Assembly (NCBI RefSeq): GCF_022512515.1
Contig: NZ_JAKWBK010000001.1
Span: forward strand, 3,906,001-3,970,000
From: Paraniabella hibiscisoli
Lineage (GTDB): Bacteria; Bacteroidota; Bacteroidia; Chitinophagales; Chitinophagaceae
Length of the DNA: 64,000 nt
Direction of reading: 5' to 3'
The stretch's first letter is position 1. The number at the start of each line of letters is the position of its first letter. Under the pieces are notes generated by a model. It made no database searches. It was not told the origin of the DNA and was given only the letters and a program-made list of their open reading frames with translations. This document shows positions 39,032-49,135 of this stretch, piece after piece. Made by a program: the position numbers and the translations under genes.

Positions 39032-42000
39032 TTATTTAGCTGTTTCTGCCTTTGCAGCCGAAGCGTCCGTTTTTGTTTTATCCTTGCGGATACCACCTCT
39101 CAGATCTACCAGTACAGGTGCTGCCACAAATACTGTAGAGTAGATACCGGTAACCACACCGATCAACATAGCGAATGCAAAACCACGGGTAACCTCACCA
39201 CCAAAAATGAACAGGATCAGGATGGTTAAGAATACCGTTAAGGTTGTCATAATGGTACGGCTTAAGGTTTCATTGATCGCTTTATTTACCAGGGTTTTCT
39301 GATCCATGGTAGGATGAAGCTTCATGTCTTCACGAATCCTGTCAAAGATTACCACCGTATCGTTCATAGAGAAACCAATCACCGTAAGGATCGCCGCGAT
39401 AAAGTGCTGATCGATCTCTAATGGGAAAGGAACGATTTCCTTGGCAAAAGAGAATACGATTAAAGTAACCAATGTATCATGTATCAGCGCGAAAATAGTA
39501 CCCAGTGAGAACCTCCAGTCGCGGAAACGAATAAAGATGTACAGGAATATTGCGATCATGGCGAACAGGGTTGCTTTTACTGCGCCTTTCTTCAGATCGT
39601 CAGAAATGGTAGGTAATACTTTTTGCGTACGTGTTTTATAAACAGTATCAAACTGGCTGAAGCTTGTGTTGGCTGGTAAATAGCTCTTCAACCCCTCAAA
39701 TAGTTTATGCGTTACAATAGAGTCGGCTACTTCTGTTCTTGGGTCTCGGATCATGTAAGAAGTAGTGATATCCAGCTTGCTGTTATCATCTACTGTTTTA
39801 ATGATCGGGTTTTCATCGTCAAAAGCAGCTTTCAGATCATCTCTCACTTTTTCAACATCTACTACTTTACCAAACTCCACACGATAGCTGCGTCCACCAT
39901 CAAATTCAACACCGTAATCGAAACCATTAAAAATGGTAGCAATACCCAGTATGAGGATGATAGCAGAAATTACATAAGCCCTTTTTCTGAACTCGATAAA
40001 TTTGAATTTCGACTTCTTCTCGATTGCGTTACTTACTTTGCTGAAATAGTTCAGGTGCTTGTTTTTATTGGTAAACCAATCGCTTACCCAACGGCTCACC
40101 AGGATACCGCAGAATAAGGAAAGAAGTAGACCCAGAATCTGCGTGGTAGCAAAACCTTTAACAGGCCCCAATCCAAAGTAATATAATATAAAGGCCGTAA
40201 GCAAAGTGGTAACGTGACCATCCAATACAGGCGCTAACGAGCGGTTATAACCATCGTTAATTGCCGGCAGGTATGCTTTTCCTTTTCTAAGTTCTTCTTT
40301 AATTCTTTCGTAAATGATTACGTTGGTGTCAACCGCCATACCGATGGTTAATACCAGACCCGCAATACCCGGAGCGGTTAATGTTGCCCCCAAACCGGCT
40401 AATACACCAATAGTGAAAAGGAGGTTTAAGATCAAAGCAATATTAGCCACCCAGCCACTGGTATTGTAGTAGATGATCATCAGGGCAAATATCACAATGA
40501 AAGAAATAATGAAAGATTTCAATCCACCCTGGATAGCAGCAGCTCCCAGTGTTGGCCCTACTGTTTCTTCTGATACAATTTTAGCAGGAGCAGGCAGTTT
40601 ACCAATTTTTAAGATATTAGCCAGATCGCTTGCTTCCTCTTGTGAGAAGCTACCGGAAATGCTGGAACGGCCGCCTTCGATGGCTTCGTTAACATTAGGA
40701 GCGGAGTAAACAGTACCATCCACCACGATGGCAATAGCACGTCCTACATTCGCTCTTGTAAGATCAGCCCATAGTTTAGCACCCGAATTGCTCATTTCCA
40801 GGCTCACATTGGTTCTGCCGGTCTGGTCAAAATCGTAACCAGCGTTGATCACCTGCTCACCTTCCAGTTTAGCTTTCTGACGACCAAATGTTTTGATGGC
40901 ATATAAACCTACAACAGGCGATTTTTTTCAGGGATGCCAAACATCCAAACCAGGTCAGCAGGGAACTGGTTTTTAACGTTTGCCGATTCCAATATTCTGC
41001 GAATATTGAAAGTGTCTTTTGTCAACACCTGGCCAATCATACCATTATCAATCAATCGTCCCTGTTGCTGATCAACAGAGAAACCGATCCATCCATATAA
41101 ATGTTTTTTAGCTTCAGCTTCCTGATTGGTAGCTGCTGCATTAGCTTTGGGTGCATCTTTTTTAGCAAGGTCTTTTAACTGAGCCTGCAGGTTACCCGTG
41201 TCAACTTTGGCAGTTGCTGCCGTTTTAGAGGTATCTGTGGTTGCGCTGGCTACGGCAGTGGAATCTTTGGCAGCAGTACTGTCTGCTGCAACTTTTCCAC
41301 CATTACCGGCAAAAAACAACTCATCTGCTTTCTGAACATTTGGCCAGATCTCACTAATATTATATACCTCCCAGAATTGCAGGTTGGCGCTCGCCTGAAG
41401 GTTTTTCTTTACACGCTCTTTATCCTGCACCCCTGGTAACTCAACAGAGATAATTTGCTTTTCAGCATCCGGGTTAATATTGGGCTGTGCTACGCCGAAT
41501 TTATCAATACGCGTAGTGATCAACCTCGATGTGTTATCAAATGCAGCTTTCGCCTGTTTGTTCAGGTAGCTGATTACTTTAGCATCATCGTCAGTAGCTT
41601 TTAATTCTGTATTGCTGGAGTTAGCAAACAATGCAGCCAATCTTCCGTTGGGAACCAACTTTTTGTATTCGTCAACAAATAAGGTTACAAAATTAGCATC
41701 GCTGTTTGCTTTTCTATGGTCAGCATTCACTATAGCTTTAGTGAAGTTTGGGTCTTTGGAGTTATTAGCCAGTGTAGATAATACACCGCTCATTTCCACT
41801 TCCATGGTTACGTTCATACCACCCTGAAGATCCAGACCCAGGTTCAATTCTTCGCCTTTTGCTTTTTGGTAGCTGATAGGACCTGTGATACCATAAGATA
41901 CCGTAACATCTCTGGTGCTGTCTTTTAATTCAACCAATCTCGCTTCATAAGCTTCATTTAACCATTCCTGGTAAATTGCCTGAGAATCTTTGTTGGCGGG

Positions 42001-42162
42001 ATACTTGGCAGCAGCAGCCGGATGAGTTTTGTCTACATAGCTTTGCGCTTGTTTTTCAAGCTTCTTTTCATGATTTCTTACAAACCAGGTAAACGATAAT
42101 TGATACAGGGAATAAATGATAAGCAAAATCGTAAAAAAACGAACCAGGCCTTTGAGTTGCAT
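39032..42162 (-). CDS. secDF: Fused protein-export channel subunits SecD-SecF (one frameshift)
   Basis: Inner-membrane motor that uses the proton gradient to help pull exported proteins through SecYEG. SecD half: TM1 at residues ~5-25, LNLGLDLQGGMNVTMEVEMS, a large periplasmic region with an extra Ala/Lys-rich insert (residues ~290-345), and VLTIGMAVDTNVIIYERIKE. SecF half: FNGFDYGVEFDGGRSYRVEF and GFSMNDTVVIFDRIREDMK. One more base at T7 40922-40928 gives PEKKSPVVGLYAIKTFGRQK and a single ~1043-residue chain, the usual Bacteroidota fusion. Preceded by a -7 box and closed by a terminator. Confidence 0.96.
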
Positions 42163-42253
42163 ACGAGTTTAATATTTATAATTCACTTAGTTTGGTAAAG
42201 GTATCCGGCACAATAATGCACCAAAAGACCTTATCCGGTTTTTTTAAAGGCTG

Positions 42254-42261
42254 CAAAGATA
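42254..42261 (-). promoter_or_regulatory. -7 box of secDF
   Basis: TATCTTTG on the minus strand matches TAnnTTTG exactly, ~92 bp before the secDF ATG. The -33 element is not clear. Confidence 0.5.
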
Positions 42262-42386
42262 AGGGTTAGGCGAATTGAAAGTTGATAAGTTATTAAGTTG
42301 ATAACCGTATGTGCGAAAAAATATCAGGAAAAGTGTTTTTCTATAAATTAACCCCAAACTTTTAAACTTTTAAACTAATCAACTAT

Positions 42387-42394
42387 TACATTTG
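42387..42394 (+). promoter_or_regulatory. -7 box of the aminotransferase gene
   Basis: TACATTTG matches TAnnTTTG exactly and lies 36 bp before the ATG at 42431. No TTG 20 bp upstream. Confidence 0.5.
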
Positions 42395-42430
42395 CATGAT
42401 TTTTTATTCTAACAGAAAAATATTTAAAAA

Positions 42431-43620
42431 ATGCAATTATCATCTCTTTTAGAGCGCTTTGCAGAGCCGGAAACGCTTAAGATGGCAAAATTGGGGCGCG
42501 AATTAAGGGCGAAAGGTGTTGATGTAATTGACCTTAGCCTTGGCGAACCTGACTTCGATACACCCGAACACATAAAACAGGCTGCTATTCAGGCTATCAA
42601 TGATAATTGGAGCCACTATACACCCGTACCGGGCTTTTAGACTTACGTGAAGCGGTTTGCACCAAGCTGAAGAGAGATAATAACCTGGATTATAAACCTG
42701 AGCAGATCGTAGTATCTACAGGGGCCAAACAAAGCCTGGCGAATGTGTTATTGGCTTTGGTAGATGAAAATGACGAGGTAATTATTCCAACACCTTATTG
42801 GGTAACTTACTCGGAGTTGGTAAAGATTGCCCGCGGTAAAGTGGTTGAGATCAGAACCAGCATAGAAAAAGGATTTAAAGCTACCGCTGAAGAAGTGGAG
42901 GCTGCGATCACGCCCAATACAAAAGCTTTCTTGTTTTCTTCTCCCTGTAATCCTTCAGGAGCAGTATATAGCAAAGAAGAATTGGCTGGCTTAGCAGAAG
43001 TTTTTAAAAGACATCCGCAGGTAACCATCATCTCTGATGAAATCTATGAATATATTAATTATGTAGGCGATCACGAAAGTATAGCCCAGTTTGAGGAGAT
43101 CAAGGACAGGGTAGTTATCGTAAATGGATTAAGTAAAGGTTTTGCAATGACCGGATGGCGCATTGGCTACACTGCATCTTCAGTTACTATTGCAAAAGGA
43201 ATGGAGAAACTGCAGGGACAATTTACCAGCGGTACCTGCTCTATTGCGCAAAAAGCCGGTGTAGCAGCTTTAACAACCGATCTGAAACCAACAGAAGAAA
43301 TGGCAGAAGAATTTACGCGCCGTAAAAAGCGTGTTTTAGAATTAGTGGGTGATATCCCCGGTGTTATCTGCTCTGATCCGGATGGAGCATTTTATATTTT
43401 CCCTGATATGAGCGCTTATTTTGGTAAAACAGATGGAGAGACTTTTATAAAAGATTCTGCTGATTTATGTATGTATATTTTGAACACCGCACACGTATCT
43501 TCAGTTATGGGAGCTGCATTTGGTGAACCTAATTGTGTTCGTTTTTCATTTGCTAACAGCTTACCCAATATAGAAAAAGGATGGGGACGGATTAAGGATG
43601 CGCTATCTAAATTGCAGTAA
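42431..43620 (+). CDS. aspC: Aspartate aminotransferase, class I (one frameshift)
   Basis: PLP enzyme that moves the amino group between aspartate and 2-oxoglutarate. Motifs: [19 protein letters not shown] near the N-terminus, [18 protein letters not shown] (PLP Asn), [16 protein letters not shown] (Asp/Tyr), [16 protein letters not shown] (Schiff-base Lys) and the substrate Arg in [10 protein letters not shown]. One more base in T4 42635-42638 joins TPVPG to [12 protein letters not shown], ~396 aa, normal size for subgroup I-gamma. Own promoter and terminator, so a single-gene unit. Confidence 0.93.
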
Positions 43621-43630
43621 AAAATTTAAT

Positions 43631-43670
43631 ATGTATAAAAGACTCCCGATGAGGGAGTTTTTTTATACAT
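43631..43670 (+). terminator. Terminator after aspC
   Basis: ATGTATAAAA...ACTCCC pairs with GGGAGT...TTTTATACAT: inner 6-bp GC stem (43642-43647 / 43653-43658), loop GATGA, outer 10-bp AT stem, T run at 43658-43664. Confidence 0.85.
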
Positions 43671-43704
43671 TGCAGCTTTTACAACGATTGTGAAAAATAT
43701 TGAA

Positions 43705-43712
43705 TAGATTTG
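43705..43712 (+). promoter_or_regulatory. -7 box of the TPR kinase gene
   Basis: TAGATTTG matches TAnnTTTG exactly, 54 bp before the ATG at 43767. The nearest TTG (43688-43690) is 14 bp away, shorter than the usual spacer. Confidence 0.5.
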
Positions 43713-43766
43713 CAACAGAAGGATTGACTGATTCTTGAGAAGATTGAGTTAAATTGAAACTAAGCC

Positions 43767-45656
43767 ATGAGCCTTCACACTAAACGTAAGCGCATTCTGT
43801 TTGCAATCATTTGTATTGCATTCCTGTCAATATTCCACTCAATTGTAAACGCACAGGATAAGAAGAATGTGATTTTGCTAATGCCTGATAATAAGGCAAA
43901 GGTTGATTCTATTTTAAGTTATGTAGAAAAGAATGGACGTGATGTATCGCGCGGCGTATTGTATGAGGAAGCTTTCCGGTTAGTAGATCAGCTGCATTAC
44001 AAAGAGGTAGGGCCGTTGCTTTATAATTCCTACGGATATTTTAAACGGGAGCTTTCCGAGTACAATGAATCCATCGGTCTCCACATTAAGGCCCTGGAGT
44101 TATCTAAAAAGCAGGAAAACGTACACGAAGAAATTAAGGCATATAATAACCTCGGAGTTGCTTACCGGAGAATGGATGATTATAATACCGCTCTGGAGTA
44201 TCTGATGGATGGCTTAAAACTTTCTGAAAAAACAGGCGACGATTACAGCACCACCATAGCATTGAACAGTATTGGAAATATTCATTTAGCGCAAGGTAAT
44301 TACCGTGCTGCCATTGACTATTTTGCACAGTGTATGCCATTAGCTATCAAAGCAGGCAACGAAAGAGGTATTGCCATCAACCTTCAGAATATGGGGGAGT
44401 GCTATGAAAAACTGAATATTGCTGATTCTGCACGCATCTATTATGATCGGGCATTAGAGTATAATAAGAAAAGAAATGATCTGAAAGGAATAGCTATTTG
44501 CTATAACAGTTTAGGCAATATTCTTTTAGAAGAGGGAAAATCTGATAAGGCACTGGCCTTATACAAAAAAGCGCTACCGATAAATATTGAATTAGGTGAC
44601 AGAATTTTTATTGCCAATAGCTATAATCATATTGCAGCCGCACATTTAAAAGACGGTGATTTTAAAATGGCTCGTCAAATGTACGACAGCGCGCTGTACA
44701 TTTCAACCGCTATACGATCTGTAACGGAAGCCAAAGAAGCCTACTTTGGGTTGATGAAAACATCAGAAGCTGAAAATAACTGGGCGCAGGCGTATAGCTA
44801 TAGCGGTCTTTATAAGGCCCTTTCTGATAGTATTCTTAATGTTAAAAGCTCGCAGTCTTTAAGGGCCAGGGAAGTAGCTTATCATCAGAACAAAATAGCA
44901 TTACTCGAAAAAGACGATAAGAATAAGAATATTATAATGATTGGTAGTCTTATCTTATTCTTATTATTACTAGCGTCGGGCATTTTATATTATTTGCGAA
45001 ACCGACTCCTGGAGCGAAACCGATCGCTGCAAAGAGAATTAGAGATCCGTTCGCAGATCGCTTCAGACCTGCATGATGATATGGGGTCTTCTTTAAGCAG
45101 TATTCATATTTTTAGCGAACTCTTGCGCAAGAATGGGAATGATTCGCATGATCTTTTATCCAAGATAGAGGCCAACGCTAAGGATACTTTGGAAGCATTA
45201 GATGATATCATCTGGCTGGTAAAACCCAGTAATGATAAATTCAGTAACCTTAGCATGCATATCAGCGAGTTTTCTATACCATTATTTGAATCGAAAAACA
45301 TTGCTTTTGAGATAGACTTTCCTGATGCTATTTCTGAAATTCCGCTACCTATGGAAACAAGAAGAAATATTTTCCTGATTATTAAGGAGTCGGTAAATAA
45401 TCTGATTAAATATTCAGAATGTAGCCAGGCATCTATTAAAGCGTCCCAGGACCAGGGCGATCTGTGCTTTATTGTAAAAGACAATGGTAAAGGATTTGAT
45501 CCTCTCAAACTTACTAATAGAAACGGCGTAAAAAATTTAAAGGCAAGGGCTAATCAAATCAATGCCGATATACAGATCAATTCTGCACCAGGGCAAGGCA
45601 CTGAAATAATACTGGTGGTAAGAGCCAGGGAACTTACCGTTCTGCACGCAGTATAG
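43767..45656 (+). CDS. TPR-repeat sensor histidine kinase (HisKA_3 type)
   Basis: Membrane kinase of 629 aa. A signal-anchor helix (ILFAIICIAFLSIFHSIV) leads to six or seven TPR units in the periplasm (residues ~60-370, e.g. KAYNNLGVAYRRMDDYNTAL). A second TM is at ~395 (IIMIGSLILFLLLLASGILY). The cytosolic HisKA_3 dimer domain has the phospho-His in QIASDLHDDMGSSLSSIHIF, and the ATPase domain has VKDNGKGFD and GVKNLKARANQI. Frame intact. Such kinases normally pair with a LuxR-type regulator, which is not beside it here; it converges on a PH-domain gene 4 bp away. Confidence 0.92.
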   Translation: MSLHTKRKRILFAIICIAFLSIFHSIVNAQDKKNVILLMPDNKAKVDSILSYVEKNGRDVSRGVLYEEAFRLVDQLHYKEVGPLLYNSYGYFKRELSEYNESIGLHIKALELSKKQENVHEEIKAYNNLGVAYRRMDDYNTALEYLMDGLKLSEKTGDDYSTTIALNSIGNIHLAQGNYRAAIDYFAQCMPLAIKAGNERGIAINLQNMGECYEKLNIADSARIYYDRALEYNKKRNDLKGIAICYNSLGNILLEEGKSDKALALYKKALPINIELGDRIFIANSYNHIAAAHLKDGDFKMARQMYDSALYISTAIRSVTEAKEAYFGLMKTSEAENNWAQAYSYSGLYKALSDSILNVKSSQSLRAREVAYHQNKIALLEKDDKNKNIIMIGSLILFLLLLASGILYYLRNRLLERNRSLQRELEIRSQIASDLHDDMGSSLSSIHIFSELLRKNGNDSHDLLSKIEANAKDTLEALDDIIWLVKPSNDKFSNLSMHISEFSIPLFESKNIAFEIDFPDAISEIPLPMETRRNIFLIIKESVNNLIKYSECSQASIKASQDQGDLCFIVKDNGKGFDPLKLTNRNGVKNLKARANQINADIQINSAPGQGTEIILVVRARELTVLHAV

Positions 45657-45660
45657 TCTG

Positions 45661-46069
45661 TTACTCAATATAACGAATATCAGGATTGATCCTTTTCAGA
45701 TGTTCAATAAAGGCCTGGCGTAAACGAGGTGCAATAATAACGCAATCATGCTCGTTGTATTCTACCATTAATCTATCGACAGAAAAACCGGGACCGCTTA
45801 AGAGGTGACGTTTTTTACGGCTTACTTTTTTGATAGTTTCAATATCTAAAGATTCTGTAAAAAGAAACCCGCTTTTAATGGTTAATATATTTTCGTAAAT
45901 GGTATAGTGGGTTGTGTAAAAAATGTAAAGAGTAAAAGCTCCAAACCCGGCTGTAACCGCAAATAAGGCAATACTTTTCAACCAGCGCAACAATCAACAA
46001 AACAACCAAAGCAATAATAAATAATAGCTTAATGAGGAGGCTGGCTTTTGTTTTATATACGATCATCAT
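45661..46069 (-). CDS. Small membrane protein with bacterial PH domain (one frameshift)
   Basis: Two TM helices (SLLIKLLFIIALVVLLI and LFAVTAGFGAFTLYIFY) followed by a bacterial PH-like beta domain (YTIYENILTIKSGFLFTESL, DIETIKKVSRKKRHLLSGPG). The halves lie in different phases around 45985-45995; removing one base (or adding two) fuses them to ~135 aa. Unlike most breaks here it is not in a clear run. Function of such PH proteins is not established; membrane stress is one idea. Confidence 0.65.
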
Positions 46070-46137
46070 AGTCGGGGTTAATACTTACTTCTAAGTTACA
46101 TCAAAGTACAGGTAAAGTGCTAAGAAAAAATCGCCAT

Positions 46138-46171
46138 AAAAAAGCCAGCGATATTTAAACCGCTGGCTTTT
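46138..46171 (-). terminator. Terminator after the 46196-47860 gene
   Basis: AAAAGCCAGCG (46140-46150) pairs perfectly with CGCTGGCTTTT (46161-46171), loop of 10 nt; on the minus strand six T follow. 25 bp past the gene's stop. Confidence 0.85.
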
Positions 46172-46195
46172 GAGTAGGAGCAAAATTGTATCAGT

Positions 46196-47860
46196 TTACT
46201 GTTGTATGGCTTCTACAACTTTTACATATTTGTAACCACCGTCTTTATCTACCTGTTTCAGGCGTACAAATACTTTTCCTGTGGTGTCATTTACAGCTGC
46301 ATCTTGTTTTGAGCAGGAAGCCAATCCCATAACTGTAAGCCCGCTTACCAGCAGTAAGGAGTAAACCCATTTGTTACGTTTATTAAACGCCAGGCAGCTG
46401 AAGGCAACAGCAAATAATGAGATTCCTAATAAGCCGGTAGCGGCAGCCACATCTGTCTTAAAGTTATAATGAAGCGCAGCACTGGAATTGCCATCCGCCG
46501 CCAGGCTGTTTACCTTTCCCACTTTAACGAAACGTTCGCCATCACTCGATACTTCAATATCAAAATAAGCGTTATTCAACTCGCTCAGGGTATTCCAGTT
46601 TACTACCAGCTGGCCGTTCACGATCCGGGCTTCCATCGATCCCAGTGTAACAGGGAGTGTGGCATCTACTTTTACTTTGATGGTAGCGTGATTAGATATA
46701 TTACCCTGGTTGTCTTTAATAGTGTATTCTATTACGGCTTCTCCTGTAAAACCTGCAACAGGGAGGAATGTTACCACACCAGTAGCAGGATTCAGCGTAA
46801 ATGTTCCTTTACCCGTTATAAAAATAGAACCATCTGCATCCGGTGTGGTAGATCCAACCGTATATAATTGCACAGAGGCCGGATCCAGGGCGTAGGTACC
46901 AGCGATGTCATTGGTTTTAATATCTAATGTTACCGGGCTGGTTACATTTGGCGCAATGGCCGTTGAGTCGTTAATAGCTACAGGCGCAACCCAACGGGCA
47001 CAACGGGCGCCATCGTTAGGGAAATAGCCCTGGAAAGCGCTTGAGTAAGGTGTTGCGACAATACTACCTGCCGGCGCCACTAAAGTATTAGGAGTCGCAA
47101 TTTTATAGATCTGGCCGGTGAGGTTATTACCAACAAACATATTACCCAGGTTATCCATAAAAGCAGTACCATAGGTTCCTGTACCGGTAGTGCCCGAAAC
47201 AGAACCTAGTACCGTCATGGTATTCGTAGTTGGATTATACCTGAACAATTGAAGACCACTGGTTATCCCATAAATATTTCCGTCCACGGGGCTAAAAACA
47301 AAATCGTTAACATTAGTAGTAGAACCGGTACCGGCAAATGTGCCGGTTGGTACATTGTACTCCAGCACCGCAGTAGGTGTAGCTGAGTTCAGATCTATGC
47401 TGATGAAATTCCTGTTTTCGTAATCATAGAGATAATAAATGCCATTTGTAGCCACATCACCTGCTACATAGGAAATACCCGTAGGTAAAAGACTGTTAGG
47501 GTCTGCCACTGTTATTTCCTGAACAGCTCCGTTTGCACCTACCCGAAAAACCTTACCGGTATACATCAGGTAACCGTACATGTATCCATCAACCGGGTTA
47601 TACCCCAGCGCATTTACATACCTCGAAGCGCCACCCGAAGGAATAATCCCAGCTTTTACCAGCGTGGCATTACCGGTTGAAAGATCAAAAGTGTACAAGT
47701 CACTCGTGTTAGACTCCCCAGTGCTGTTAATAATGTAGGCTGATCCGTTGGAGCAATTGACCTGCGTTGGACTTTGAGCAAACAGGTTCAACGAGAAAAA
47801 TAAGGCTGCTAGCCAAAATAGTGGTTTAGGAAGGGCCTTTTTTAATCTTTGTGTCATCAT
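46196..47860 (-). CDS. Secreted beta-propeller/Ig-like protein with the double-TM, lipobox-like C-terminal tail
   Basis: Exported 554-aa protein. Signal peptide MMTQRLKKALPKPLFWLAAL-FFSLNLFAQ. Residues ~40-290 look like a DUF6923-type propeller (YTFDLSTGNATLVKAG, LGYNPVDGYMYGYLMY). Next are a cadherin/Ig-like unit (GVVTFLPVAGFTGEAVIEYT) and the Fn3-like linker LPVTLGSMEARIVNGQLVV with NWNTLSELNNAYFDIE. The C-terminus repeats the layout of the protein at 10581-11840: TM (GISLFAVAFSCLAF), basic NKRNK, TM ending GLASC-SK, and a ~40-residue tail with VRLKQVDKDGG and YVKVVEAIQQ. Frame intact, terminator behind it. Role unknown; adhesin-like surface protein is the best guess. Confidence 0.8.
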   Translation of the reverse strand: MMTQRLKKALPKPLFWLAALFFSLNLFAQSPTQVNCSNGSAYIINSTGESNTSDLYTFDLSTGNATLVKAGIIPSGGASRYVNALGYNPVDGYMYGYLMYTGKVFRVGANGAVQEITVADPNSLLPTGISYVAGDVATNGIYYLYDYENRNFISIDLNSATPTAVLEYNVPTGTFAGTGSTTNVNDFVFSPVDGNIYGITSGLQLFRYNPTTNTMTVLGSVSGTTGTGTYGTAFMDNLGNMFVGNNLTGQIYKIATPNTLVAPAGSIVATPYSSAFQGYFPNDGARCARWVAPVAINDSTAIAPNVTSPVTLDIKTNDIAGTYALDPASVQLYTVGSTTPDADGSIFITGKGTFTLNPATGVVTFLPVAGFTGEAVIEYTIKDNQGNISNHATIKVKVDATLPVTLGSMEARIVNGQLVVNWNTLSELNNAYFDIEVSSDGERFVKVGKVNSLAADGNSSAALHYNFKTDVAAATGLLGISLFAVAFSCLAFNKRNKWVYSLLLVSGLTVMGLASCSKQDAAVNDTTGKVFVRLKQVDKDGGYKYVKVVEAIQQ

Positions 47861-48115
47861 TAATGATTTTAGTAAGGTTAAATAAGGATATCCTTGTTTA
47901 GAACGGCTGCTAAGATATCAGCCCGCGCCGTCTGGTGACAGCGCTTTTCGATGAATAGGGCGTATGGCTCGTTGAAAATGTGATATTTCTATCCGAAAAA
48001 AATCCTGTATAATTTATTAGAGTTGATTTTTACTCGGTGTTAAAACATTGAATATGAGCATCAGATCATGAAAACTTTTACAAAATCCAGCTCCTTAAAA
48101 GAAGGGTCTTAGTAT

Positions 48116-48961
48116 TTAAAAAACACGCAGGATTGACTTTACATCATTGGTATAATGTCCGCCGAATAAAACTGCATGCACCAAAAGCGGATAGAGTTGT
48201 GCATAAGGCAGTCGGTTGAGCCAACCATTTTCCAGAGGGTAGGCTTCATGATAGCTCGTATAAAACTCATCCTTAAAACCACCAAAAAGTTTCGTCATCG
48301 CAATATCCATTTCACGATGTCCATAGTAAACTGCGGGATCGAAAATGGCGGTTTGTCCCCCGGCTATAGCTGAATAATTACCACTCCAGAGATCGCCGTG
48401 AAGCAGGGCAGGCTTTTCTTCGGGGAAAATGTCTTTAATCGCACCACAGAAGTTATGGGCTTGGGCGATATCGGCGGATGAGAGCTGATGTTGATCAAAC
48501 AGCATTTTTACTAAAGGTAAAATGCGGTAATTAGCGTAGAAATCCGGCCAGTTAGGGGTTAGTGTATTGATTTGAGGAAGACTGCCGATATAGTTGTTTT
48601 CTTTAAAACCATATTGAGCCTGGCTTACCCTGTGCAGGCCCGCAATACCTTGTCCGAATTGGTAAGGGGCGTAGGAGCCGGGATCCTCGTCGAGCCATTC
48701 CAGCAACAGAAACTGGTATTCACCGGCTGTACCGGTTTGGATAACGCCCGGCACTTTTAAACTGGTATGATTTCTCAACAGATCTAATCCATCGGCCTCC
48801 CGCTTTAACATGTCGGGGTAAAGCACGGCGTTATTCACTTTAAGAAAAAATCGTTGCTTACCTGTGGTGATGCAGAACGCTTTATTAATGTCACCGCCAT
48901 GTATCTCCGCGATATTTTGGGGTGTAAACGGGAGCTGCTTTAATATACTGTTTGACAACAT
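48116..48961 (-). CDS. Fructosamine-kinase / aminoglycoside-phosphotransferase-like protein
   Basis: Kinase-fold protein, 281 aa, intact. It carries FFLKVNNAVLYPDMLKREAD (ATP Lys), FLLLEWLDE (hinge), the catalytic loop ALLHGDLWSGNYS and the metal Asp in AIFDPAVYYGHREMDIAM. Fructosamine-3-kinases phosphorylate sugars stuck on protein amines so that they fall off. The catalytic set is complete, but the true substrate is not shown. Single gene, divergent from the kinase cluster. Confidence 0.9.
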   Translation of the reverse strand: MLSNSILKQLPFTPQNIAEIHGGDINKAFCITTGKQRFFLKVNNAVLYPDMLKREADGLDLLRNHTSLKVPGVIQTGTAGEYQFLLLEWLDEDPGSYAPYQFGQGIAGLHRVSQAQYGFKENNYIGSLPQINTLTPNWPDFYANYRILPLVKMLFDQHQLSSADIAQAHNFCGAIKDIFPEEKPALLHGDLWSGNYSAIAGGQTAIFDPAVYYGHREMDIAMTKLFGGFKDEFYTSYHEAYPLENGWLNRLPYAQLYPLLVHAVLFGGHYTNDVKSILRVF

Positions 48962-49135
48962 GGGCCTTGTTTTACCGGGGCAGAACTGCTATTTACCGGT
49001 TTTTGTATTTTTTTATGAAAAAATGAGGCTCCTTCTTTTATTTTTAAAGGTTACAATGTGCACCAATGTGTATTAAAAATAGCTGATCGAAAGCAAAATT
49101 GATGATATATTTATAATTGGATTAAGGCAGACAGC

